From: Pyrocephalus nanus
Lineage: Eukaryota > Chordata > Aves > Passeriformes > Tyrannidae
Assembly: GCA_038380795.1 (NCBI GenBank)
Contig: CM076272.1
Coordinates: forward strand, 5,018,001-5,082,000
Reading direction: 5' to 3'
DNA: 64,000 nucleotides
Shown: in pieces, positions 22,301 through 34,300 of the stretch
How positions within the stretch are numbered: position 1 is the first letter of the stretch
Layout of the letters: every line of letters starts with the position of its first letter
Notes under the pieces: generated by a model
Databases searched by the model: none
What the model was told of the DNA's origin: nothing
What the model saw: the letters and a program-made list of their open reading frames with translations, nothing else
Made by a program: the position numbers and the translations under genes

Positions 22301-25300
22301 GTAGCCCTCCCTTTTGGGGTGCAACTGCTGGTTGCAGAAGCCGTGGCTTCAGAGCAGCAGGAGACCTGGCTCGGGGCTTAACGCTTTGAAAAACTCCTTC
22401 TTTAAAAAGAAAAAAAGCAGCCCTGAACTCTCAAGCTTCTGTTTGTTCTCCATCTGAGCAGACATCCAGGACTCTGAAGAAGCAGTGGCAAGCAGGATGC
22501 TTTTCCCCACATCCACGCAAGAGTCTTCCCGTGGCCTCCCAGACACCAACGATCTGTGCCTTGGCCTGCAGTCCCTCAATCTGACAGGGTGGGACAGACC
22601 CTGGAGCACCCAGGACTCTGACGCTGCAGCACAAACCAGCACACAGTCCGGTGAGTCTGCTGACACATGCAGCAACAGTTGTTGGATTCCCTGCATGTTT
22701 TTGGCTGGTTTCAAGCTAATGTGGAGCGATGTGCTTGTGTAACAGGGTGCTGGTGGGGGCTCACGGGGGCTTCTCGACCCGTGGTGCTTGTGTAACGCAG
22801 CTGAGTTGGGGAGGCTGTGGCTGCCTATGCCACAGCCCCCTCTGCTCTGCTGTCAGTTCACTGCAGGCAAGAACTGCCTGGGGTTGTTTTGCTCGGAGCT
22901 GTAATGCTGGTGGAGGAATAGCCTCTCCGGGAGAGGAGAAACCCTCTTGCTGTGTCTGGAGGGAGTGGGTGGGGGGTGTGGTGTCAGGAGGCTGAACGCT
23001 CCGGGTAGGAGTGAGGCTGAACTTCGCTCTGGCAGCCCCAGGAAATCCCTGGTGGCAGGTAGCTCTGCAGGTGAGAGGGCTGTGCTTGCAGAGGGACCCC
23101 CCCCTTGCCTAACTGCAAAGGTCCTGGTAGCCCTGGCAGTGCCCAAAGGCTGTGGGGTGTGGTACAGCCAGCACCCAACAACTTCAGCTGGCAGCTCACT
23201 GGCTGGGTGGGAGACTTGGAGGGATCCTTCTCCACTCCCACGCTCAACTAGAAATAGCGGGCTGTGCCTGGCAGTGGGCTGCAGGAGATGCAGTGGAATG
23301 GCTCGTTGTTTTTACTCTTCTGGTCCAGCACAAACCTACGTGATGGGCAGGGTGTGGGCTGGCAGCCACATGCTGCTGGCTGGTGTGCCCTTCCCCCTCA
23401 ATCCTCTCTAGTCTGTTTTTGCAGCTGGCATTGGATGGGGAGTTCTTGGGGTGCTAGGTGCTTCCTCTGAGCAATGTGAGGTTTAGTTAACTCTTCCAGA
23501 GACACCAGCCTTCTCTGTTAAATCACAAGAAAAAAGGGTGCTGCGTGCACAAACTTAGTGCATCTGTTTGGCCTGGTGTTGAAGCAGAGGTGTAAAACAG
23601 GGAAGAATTCACTTCCCAGACTTTCAGGGCTGTAAAAACCAGTTTCACAAATGGTAGTGTGTTCGTTCAAGTATCAGTCCGTGGAAAGATCTAGTGCTTT
23701 GGCAGAGTTTGTACAAGTTCAGCCTGGTTGCTACAGAAACTCATCCCTTTATAGCAGCACGCTGCTGCTTTGTTAAAAGGGGAGTGCATTGCTGCACAGA
23801 CTGGGGTGACACAGAGGCCCCAGGCATGGAGTTGGTGCTGACAGGAATATAGAGAGCTTCTGGGGGGGGGCTGGGCAGCGGGATTTGCCCATGTAGGTGT
23901 TGGGGAGGGGAGGAGACAAGGGGGTACTGTTGACCACCTCCATCCAGGGTATGCTGCCCTTGGGATAGGAGAAGCTTCTGGGACACAGCCCTAAATGTTG
24001 CTGCATGAGTTGTAAAACAACAAAAAGTTCCACACTAGTGGGGTAGCAGTTTGAACAGCTTGATCAGCACAGCACATCTAATTTACACAGGTCTTGGTGT
24101 GGGGCCTGCCTGTGGGCCCTGGCACAGGCACTTGGACTCTGCCTGCAGCAGGCGGCTGTAGCTTTATTAAGCCTCGCTCTGCTCCAGTGAGCAGACCTCC
24201 ACATGGTCCTGTGGGCTTCCCCTAATGAACCAGGGAATACCACACACTCCTGTCCGTCCTCCTTTCATTGCCAGCTGAAACCTTGGAAGGAGAGGGAGAA
24301 ACAAGTTGTTAGTGTGCAGTGGGCTGGCCTGGTGCCTTAGAGATGTGCTTTGAGCCCCTTCTGGCTGTTGGCAGCCGGTGGGGCCCTGCTGGTCTCAGTC
24401 TTTCAGGATCTTTATTGGATGAAGAGCACACTCAGAGGAGGTAGACACCCCTGTGAATGGCTCTGCTGCTGCTGAAGCCCCAGCTGCAGGCTCAGCGCTG
24501 CAGAACAAGGCTGGCACACGCAGTGGCGGCCGCTTGGTGCGGATGTCCCAGCCCTACCTGCTCCACTGTGCCATCTCCAGTGCTCCCTTGGCCAGCTTCC
24601 TGCCAGGCAGCCTTGGCAGAGGCGCGGATGTCTCTGCAGCACTCCGGCAGGCAGGCGAGCAGTGCTGGCATGAGCCTGGGGTGGGCTCTGTGCCTTGCAG
24701 GCTGGGCAGTGGGGTTGGCAGGGCCCTGCTGGGGGGGTTCCACTGCCAAGGGTGGAGGGGCTGCTGGTTTCAGGAGGAAGGTTCATTTGGAGATGATTTG
24801 AAGGTGCTCCAGTGACCTCCCTGCTCGCAGGGGGTGTATCTGGTGTCAGGTGCCCCCGCTGACTGCAGCGCATCGTGCTGGAGCTCCTGCTGCCGCAGAG
24901 GCCTGGGAAGAGCCATGGGAAGGATTGAGCCTCAGGCATGGCCCTGGGCTCTGATCTGCACCCCACTGCATGTTTGCAGCAACCTGTGGTAACAGCTGCT
25001 GGAAGATGGCACCCAGTGCTGTCTGGAGAGGCCTGTTTCCTCACTCCTGGTATTCCCCTTGGGACATAAAGGGGGAATGGCTGGGATGTAAAACCTGCCC
25101 AGCTGCAGCTGTGCTGCTTTCGCAGAGAAGGCTCTGGCCTCCAGCAGTCCTGTAGAGGGTCCAGTTGCCCTATGGCTGGGCGTGTCATGGTTCAGAGACA
25201 GCTTTCTCCCTCTGTCCCACCTTCCCTTCCCAGCTGGGCAAGGAGTGCTGATAGTCTGGGCTGCTGTTACTCTCCTGCTCTGAGAGTGCTGGAGATGGTG

Positions 25301-28300
25301 TGTGCTGGCTGGAGAGGTTAAAGGCTGGTCCCTGGGCACAGCTTTTGTAGTGCTTCGGCTACCCACACCTCCCATGTCTGCAGAGCCTCAGCCCTTTCTC
25401 CTTCCTAAGGGCCCTGGACTGGCAGTGAAGCTCCTTGGGAGGGGAGAGCTTATAGTTCAGGAGCATCTCTTGAAAGACTGTGGAGCACTCTGGGTGGCAG
25501 GGGAGTGCTCTGCGTCTGAAAGCTATGTGGATCTGAGGAGCTGGCAGATGCCGGTGCTTCCAGGTGGCCAGGAAGAGGGAGGACGTGGTGAGGATGCTGC
25601 TGAAGCCGCAGCTGGCCTGGCCCCAAGGCCTGGGGTCTCCATCAGGGTGTCCTGTGAGCAGGTGAGGCTGCAGCAGTGCTCGGTGTGTCTGGGGACAGGG
25701 AGGGCCAGCACTGCCAAGCAGAGCTGTTGTGCTGCTGGCACCCAAGCATTTGGAAGGTTCCAGCAGTGACTCAGCTGTGCAGACCCACAGGGAGGTGGCT
25801 GGAAGGGTGGAAGTGCAAAAAAAAAAAAGCTAACAATCAGTCTATAAATATTGCTGATGTGGTCCCCTGCAGTGCTGTGCTTGAGTACTGATGAGCTGGG
25901 ACCTCCTTTCCTCTCTCTGCCAGTGCGGAGCTTCCTCAGCCTGGGAAGGACCTTTGGCTGCAAACCCATCTGGTGTCACCTTGTGCTCCTAGGGCGGTGT
26001 CACCACTCAGCTTGGTGCAGTGGGATCAGGTGCCTGCTGATCTAGAGACTGGAGAGCAGCGGGGATGGTTTGTATGCCCCAGTCCTGCCAATGTACCCCA
26101 TTCCTAAAGGGCTGCTGAGCCCCTTGCACCCCAGCGGGGTTATTTGTGAGTTTTCTTGCTGCACCTGGTGCTGTAAGACACTGAGGACATGTGCTGAGCC
26201 CTGGGGAGTGTGCCAGAGACAATGCCAGTCCCTGGTGTCTGGAGAGAGGCTCTCTCTCTGTAGGCAGTAACTGCTGCAGGCTTGAGCTGCCGGCAGTTAT
26301 TGGCTGTAGGATTGAACTGCTGTCTCATAGCAGGCAAAGCATTTCAAATCCTCTGCTGCCACTAGATCTGTCAGGCTGGAAATACTTCAGCAAGTCCTAG
26401 AAACCTGCTCTGTGGCCTGGGGAGGGACTTCTGCAGGAAATTGGCCTTAAACACTTCCAGTCCTGCCATTCCTGGCTGTATTTCTTGAGGCAGTGTTTCC
26501 CTGTCTTTAAAGTAGCCTCACAGTAGGCAGGCACATGTGTTTAAATCTCAGAGTTAGTTCATTGCTCTGCAAAAGCGGGGGGGGTTAAGAGGCAGTGAGG
26601 TGGGACTGCCCTTGATGGTATCCTTTACCTTCACTGCCCTATTCCTCAAGGGGCACAAGGAAATGGGGTCTCATTCCAATTTTTGCCTGGAGAAACAGTA
26701 GTGCACAGCAGATCCCTGTGCAGATTTTGGGTCTCCCTGGCTGGTTTTCAGCTGCTTGGTCTGGCTGGTCTGTCCTGCCCTACATTGGGAGCTGTCCCTA
26801 TGTGGGACAGCAGACTTGCCCACTGGGAAATCATCCTAAAACCAGCCTCCTTAAAGTTTGCAATGCAAGGGTGTTTTCAGCAGGATCAGATCTTCCAGAG
26901 AGGATTTTGGTCTCTCTAGGTGAAGCCAGCAGGTAAGCTCTTCTGATGGTGTCTGATGGAGCACCTTGTTGTATCTACCTCTCTGCTTGTTGTGTGCCCC
27001 TAAAGCTGCTGGTGCAGCAACAGATCTGAGCTTTTCCTTGGATCTGCTCTTGAGACTGCAGCTCCAGCCTCATCTGTGCCCTCTGCGGGGTGGCTGCTGC
27101 TGTCTCATTCTCCAGTCTGCAAGGTTGCAGCTCTACGCTCACTGAGGAAATTGCCTTTGGTAGGGAAATGCTGCTGAATCTTCCCAGCCCTTGGTTCTCC
27201 TGCTTCCCAGAGCACAGCAACTCATTTTTTGCAACAAGCTTGCTTATCTGTGGTTGCTTAAAATCTGCTAGGCTGGAGCTGCTGTCTGTTGTTTGTTGCC
27301 TGGCAGATAGCAGAGGCCTCTGAGCGTGGATCACTCTGAAGTCTTCAAGGCAAAACACATGTCTGAAGGATAAAAGACAAGACCTGTTGCACAGGCAGAA
27401 CAGTTGTTGTCATGGACTCCTGCTTTATTCTTGAGAACAGCAAGAGGTATTCATAAGCTGCTTCTTCAGGTTGGACTGTGTCCAGTGTCCTCAAATGCTG
27501 TGTGTGGTGGCAGGTACCTGAACCCACCCAGGTGAGCGTTGCTGCTCAGCCTGGGGGTGGCTGTTCATAAATATGCCGTGGCAGTTGCTGGCCTTCCTCA
27601 ACCTGCTAGTTTGAGTGTTTGGATGCAGAGCTTGGGGCAGAGGATTTGGGTGAGGGAGTTCCCCAGTTCTTCTTCTGTTTAATTTGCTGTTAGACTAACC
27701 TTGCTCTATAGAGCTCTCCCTTGTTCATGTCCAGGTCTCTCCCTGCTGGTTTTCCTTCTGTCTTTCAGACATGTGGCTTCAGAAGACCTAGTTGTACCCT
27801 CAACTCCTGCAGATTCCTGCTTGGCTGTGTAAAAATCCTTCAGCCTGTGGTAGAGGAATGTTTCAGAGGCTCATCCTGGATGGAAGAGCTCAGCATTTGG
27901 GTAACACTAGGTTGGCACTAGAGTATCCGAGGATGGTTTTTCTGGCTCTCTAGTGAAAGGGGAGCTTGGGATGCAGGGAGCAAGCACTTCATCTGAGTAA
28001 GACACACTCAGATCTAAGCCCAAGTCTGCTTAGAAAATACAGTGAAAGATTCTTTCACACTGCTGATGTTGTGGCTGCTAGGGCAAAGAGACAAGGCTAC
28101 CTCTTGCTGTCCTTGGACCTGTGCTTGGTTTAGGTAAACAGGTATCCAGAGTTTTGGTGGTGTTCCTGAATTCCATATTCTCAGTGCCCATTGTTGCCTT
28201 GAAAGGAACACAAGCTTTCCCAGCAGCCTGGTGATGTTCAGGGAATAGTAGAGGAAGCACAAACATGGTGATGGTGCCTCCTGTGTGGAGTTTATGGATG

Positions 28301-31300
28301 ATAATGGCATAAGAGAATAAAACTAAGAACTGCCTTGACCCTCCTGGTCTCCTGCTTGGTGCTTATACTCCAGGAGTACCTGAAAGCTTGTCCTGTGCCA
28401 TTCCAACTCTTGTTGGGCTTTTCTGAGGCTGCATTTGGTGTGGGTGCTTAATGGGCACTTGTTCCTTGAGTGTGTTTCCATAGGGGCTGCTCATGCTCCG
28501 TGAGCTGATTCCTTAGTGGCCGTGCTGAGGAGTGGGAAGCACTTAATAGCTGCAACACTGCTCATGTGGCAGCAGTATTTGATCCTTAACAGAACAAAAT
28601 ATATGTATCAAATAAGTAAAAGAAGTATCAAATCTGAGCTTGCAATTGGTTTCTCATGGAAGTTGCTCTTAATCCACCTCTTAAAGCTTCCATTTGAGCA
28701 GCTTCTTCTAAAACAGATTTATTTTTATCTGCGCTGATGCTGTAAAACAGAAGATGCAAATAGAGGAGTAACTAGAACAGAAACCCAACCAGCATTTCTG
28801 CTTGTATCCAGCCAGAACTGAAGTGGGTCAGGGCAGCTCCAGTACTGTGCTGGAGGCGTGCTGGGGGAGCAGGGGGGCGCCACCCCAAACCTTCCCCTTG
28901 GCTTCTATAGGGAGGGGTGTTTCTGGCCTCTAGAGCAGCCAGGTGTGCAGAGCGTCCAGTGGTGGTCTGGAAAACATTTGGAACATCTGGAATTGAGCCG
29001 TAACACGTGGGTTCCTTTCTGAGGAGAGCACTGGAGCTGCTGTTTGGTGGCTCTGAACTACCCCAGGCTACTGGTAGCTTACTCTTTTTGTGACTGATAC
29101 TAGAGATAGCAGCAGGGTGGTTTTATTGTGTACAAGCTCTGGCCTTGAGGGTAAGATTCATCCCCAAAATTGTCCCAGACAGAAGAGAAATGGTGTGGGT
29201 GGGTTTTCCTCCAGCCCTTGTACTGCTACATGCCGAAGTAGTAGATAGGATGGATGATTCCTTGCTGGACAGAGCCGACCTGAAAGGCTCTGTCTGCTGC
29301 AGCTCTATTGATGGGAACATAGGAGCTCTCTAGAAGAGGGCTTGGATGTGTTTTTGGTTCTGTACCTTCGTTGCAAACTCCACAGTGTGTGCTGGACTGA
29401 TTACTTCCACATGGAGCTGGGATGGGGAACAGCTTTGGGAGCTGCTCTCCCAGTGTGCTGGGGTTGCCTGTATCGGAAGATAAGAGTGATGCTTACCTTC
29501 TCTTTCTCTTCCCCAGCTCTGGTGGGACAGGCCTAGAGTTCAGGATCTCCTGCTGCCTTAGGCCTGAGTTTGTGGTGCTGTGTTGTCCCTGGGCACAGTG
29601 ATAACCAGGAGTGGCATTGTGAGGTGACCTGTCATTGGGGTGTCGCCAGGGCAGCAGAGAGCACTGAGCCTGTTTGTACAGCTGAAGTCCCTCCAGCTGA
29701 CTTCTTATGCAGTGACTGCATGTGGGCCAGCTGTAAGAGAGCTCTTAGTCCTCTGCAATGCTCTTGGCAAGCTGACTTTTTTTTTTTTTAGAGTAACTCA
29801 GGTTGAAAGGGACCTCTTGAGGTTATCTAGCCCAACCTCTTGCTCAGGGTAGGAAATCTGCTGTAGAGTGGCAGAAATAGCAGTAGGCCAAGGGGGCTGA
29901 TTAGGCTAATTCCTGGGCTTGCCACAGTGTTCCCAGAACAGCACCCCTTTAATGGGCTGACTCTGAAATGATCCACTTCAGACAGTGCCATGGTCCTTGA
30001 GCTGTCACTGCACAGTCCTTGCCCGGTGCTGCTGTAGGGCTGAACACATGAGGTGTGGGCTGGGGCACTGGGCAGGGCATCTCCAGCCAGGGCTGCACCC
30101 TGGAAACACATCTCTTTGTGCCTGGTCCCTTAGGCACTGGCAAAACAGCTGAATCACAGGTGCTGTCTGTGCTGCTGCCAGCGCAGAGGCGGCTCCTGGG
30201 CACAGCAGCTGCTGCCACCCCTTTGAGAGGGATATGGAGAAATGCCCAGCTCCTTGTCTCTCTGGCTCGTTTTCTCCCCAGGAGTGCAGAGGGAAGATGA
30301 GGCAGACCCCCAGAGCTGTGATGCTGAGGTGTGCAGACCTCTGGAAGATAACTGGGAACCTGCAGTTGTCACTGGTGGGGCTGGGAGTGCCAGTCTGGCA
30401 GTGGCTTTATGCCAGCTGAAGGCCTTAGTGAAGCTTGTGTGCCACTTCCCAAATAAGTTGCATTTGAGACTAAAGCCTGTCCTTTTTCCAGTTGTTCTTC
30501 CTTTACTGCTGCCTTGTCCAGAGGGGTAGGACCCGTGGCCTGCTCCCCTCACCCCCCCTCCAGAGAACCCCCTTTCTGAAGGGGGTATCTTGGACTTGCC
30601 ACCCTCAGACTGATTCAGCTGAGAGTGAGGATGAGTCACCCTTGTTAGCACAGGTAACACAGCAGAGTTTGCACCTTGGATGTTGCTGCAGATAATTGAG
30701 AGGAGTTTGGTACTTAAATATAGAAGTGTTTGTTCTTGAGGCTTGCAAAGCTGAAGCTTGTTGTGCAGAATTTGACCTGAATATGTAGACTTTTAAATCT
30801 CTCTGGGACTGATACATGTTAAAACCTGCTGTACTTTGGTATTCTGGTCTTTTTAAAGACAGTTGTGGCAGCCTGCTTAGCGAATGCACCTGGACACTTC
30901 TAATTCTGAAGCTGATTTTAGCTGTCTTATCTTTATATTTACCTTGGGCATCTCTTCTCCTTTCCTAGAAACATGGAGGAGTTAATTCCCTTCCTTAGGA
31001 AGCAGTGAGCCTTGTTGTCAGCCAGGCCCCACTCTTGGTGCCGGAGGAGGACCTGTGCTTCCCGGTGTTAATGCAATAAGCTTCTTTCTGTTCCTAGTTC
31101 TGCTGCTGTTTCAATTTTTCAGGGCAAGTGACTTATCATGTTGGTGACAGAACCAAGAATAGACCTCAGGTGTCCTGGCTCTAATTCTGTGGTTCAGCTG
31201 TGGGATCATGCTGCCTTTTTTTATTCCCCTGCCCCCTTCTTAGCAAGCCAGAAATAGCTGCCCGAATATCCTCAGTTCTTCTTTGTCCTAAATGAAGAAT

Positions 31301-34300
31301 CTGTGAGGGCAGAGGTTCCTCTTTTGTAGTTCAGAAACAAAAGAGAGGCTGTGCTGTAGTTATTATTTAGATGGTGATTGCTGCTGGTTTGATTACTTTT
31401 GCAGTTTTGGGAGCTGCTTTTCTTGAGAGCTGGTAGTTGGTTTGAGATGTTTGAGACTTCTGTGATGATACAGCCCAGAGAGAATTGTGTGCCTTGGACT
31501 TGGGTCGGCTCCTCTTACAACAGCGGTGACTGCTTTTCTCAATGGAGTAATGGGAACAAAATCAAATTGGGAGGATTTAAGCAGGGCAGGACCTCTGGAG
31601 GTATCCAATGTGCTGCTCAGGTGAGCTCTAAGGGCCTAAGGAGAGAGTTCTCCTCCACCTCTGGCCTTGTCCCGTGGCTGCTCCACTTAAGAGTAAGAAA
31701 TTCTTGTGCCACTGCTCTTGCTGCAGCTTTTTCAGTGCCTTTGTGCCCCCTGTAAGAGTTTGGTGGTCTGTAAATGGAAGGGGGAGTCCAGTGTCTGCCT
31801 TCCCTGTGCCAGCAAAGTCCATTCCTCTGCTGCAGCCCCACAGCTGGCTGTGGCTCAGTTGGTGGCCCTGTGGCCTCAGGTGTGCTGGCTTCTCACAGGC
31901 AGCTCCAGCTCCCACGGCTGCAGGTGAGAAGTGCTAAAGCTTTGCTTAAGATTAGGCTGGAGTACTGATCACCCCTTCCCTGCCTGTAGCTTTGAGCTGC
32001 TGACAGAGGGGGAAATCTCACTGTGGCAGCTTGTCTGGCTGTGTCACTGCCTGACTTAGAGATGTAACTGGAGCTGTAGGAGGAGGTTGAGGTGCCCATT
32101 TGCCTTTCAGACATGCAAATGTTTCTCTTGCTATGGAGTTGCTCAGTGTCTGTAGGAGGTGCTGCTTTTTGGCTGACTAAAACATTCAGCTGCTCCCACC
32201 CCACCGGGGCAGAGCTTGACTGGGTGGTAAAAACTGCAGACGAGCTGTTTTTTTGGAATTGCAGCAGGCTATTGTTTAGGACATCAGCCTTTTTTTTTTT
32301 TTTTTTTTTTTTTCCTCCCCTTTACAAGCTTATTTGATGCATGACAAAAGAAACTGCACTGTATTCAGTCTCCAGGGTCTTGGTCATACTGCTGCCCTGC
32401 CCCAAATGTGTACATGGCTCTGCAGCCTCTGGGCCTCAGGTGTCACCTGGTGGGAGCAGCAGCATGGTGGCACTGAAATCTGGCTCTTCTGCTTTAGTTC
32501 TCTTGGTAAGAGCTTTCCTTTTATTTCTGCAAGGGGATCCAAGCAGAAGGGTGGATTTCCAATCTTAGTAGTTGGTGGATGCAAGGGAGGTCTTAAGTTT
32601 ACCATCCTTTCTGTGCTGAGTAATCTCCCAGCAGATAAATTTCTGGTGTCTCCTCTCTGGAGGCTGCAGTGTGGCTCTGTCTAACCTTGCTGGGGGTGCC
32701 AGCCGGCAGAAGGCCCCTGAAGGCCCCTTGGCATCATGGACCTGCTTGGACAAGTCCTAGACTCTTCTATATAGGCTTTTTCCAGCCCCTGCAGTGAGCT
32801 TTGAGATGCTGGAACATGTCTTCAGAGCACGACTTCAAAGAGTGCATGTGTGTGTGTGCTCCCCTCACACTCGGGGCCGTGCCAACTGTGGCATGGAACC
32901 ACCTGCACTCGGAGCCTGCAGGTGCCAGACGGTGCTGGCAGCATAAAAACTGGGGCCTGGCACACCCTACTCCTGCAACAGGATTGCTATTTCCAGCCAG
33001 GGGGAAGCTCCCACTGATGTTCTGAGTGTGGGGAATCGAGTTGAACAGAAGGACCTGGGCAGCTGTCAGGTGAGAGGGATTTTTGCTCTGGGAACAATTC
33101 AGTTGCTACATAATTTGACTAAAATGGAAGTGTCAGCACTGATCTCCTGCGGGCTTGTTCTGCTGGGTGGTCTCCCACAGAGCCAAGCAGAAACACTTGT
33201 TGAGAGGACAGTGTGGTGGTGGCGGCAGAGCTTCTCGTCAACTCTGATTGTCAGGAGTAAATTCAGTGGATGCTCTGTGTGGTGCTTAGTGGCAGGTGGA
33301 AAAGGTAAAGCTGTTCTGAGGCTGCTTGGATTGGGTATTTGTGCATCTTGCTGTTTGTTGGGGCACCTTTCCCAGAGCGTGCTGTGAATTGCAGTTTGTG
33401 CTGATGGAGTGATCTGCTTGAGACCAGGTAAACTCACATTAAAAGTGGTAGGTAACTGGATTTAAAGGATAATTTGGGGTCTGTGGGCAGAGTTGGCCTC
33501 GAATTAAAACCGATGCCCTGTGAAACCACTACTGTGGGTTTCAGTGTAGCTGCTTGTTTCTGTGAAGTGTCTGGCTTGGGTGTGATGGCTCCAAGAGGCT
33601 TGTGCTCATCTTGGCGTCTTTAGGAACCCTGGGATGATGCAGGAATTAAGGTGCATTGCAACAGCATTGGTCTGACAGCATTTACTGGGAAAAGCTCAGC
33701 AAAAGAAGAGGAGTTGTTTTTAAAATATTCCTTCTCCAGTGAGAGCCTTGTGTGCCCATGACCTGGCAGTGCCGTGTGGGTGTCATGGCTGCTCCACAGA
33801 ACTCCTAAACCTGCCAGTGCTGGTCTGATGTGCTCAGAGATGGAGCAGAGTGCGCTGGCTCCAGATCAGTCGTTAAAGCTGCAGCAGTGAGTCAAAAGTC
33901 AGCACCGAGTTTCTACTAAAAGCTCCTTTCCTGCTGTCCTCTGCAGAGGAGCATTGGCATGTGCTGCCCTTGCAGAGCTGAGCAAAGGCAGGAAAAGTTC
34001 CAGAAGCTCCCCCCATGTGGCTGCTGTGTGAGCTGTGGATGGGAATCATGTTGACCCTTAAGTTAAAATTTCCCCTCCAGATGTGAAAAATACTTAGTTC
34101 TTTTGTTCATTTTCTTATTTTCTGAGTGTTTCCCTGATGTTTGCTGCTTTACTTTGGGACTGTCAAGGATGCTCTTGACACCAGGAGTTGCTGATGCATC
34201 TTGCTATGCACATTAGGAATGGTTATTCCTTTCCATGAGCTGTCTGGTTGGGAGGGGACACAAGGACAACTTTCCAGGAAGAACTGTGGCCACAAGGACT

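Larger units (their letters stand above)
12707..22461 (+). other. CPEB1 intron 2
   Basis: 9.8-kb intron with no supported internal gene. It contains a 117-bp near-identical direct duplication (14223 and 15163, listed separately) and, in its last 1.3 kb, a TATA-like and CRE-containing segment that could be an alternative promoter. Confidence 0.65.
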
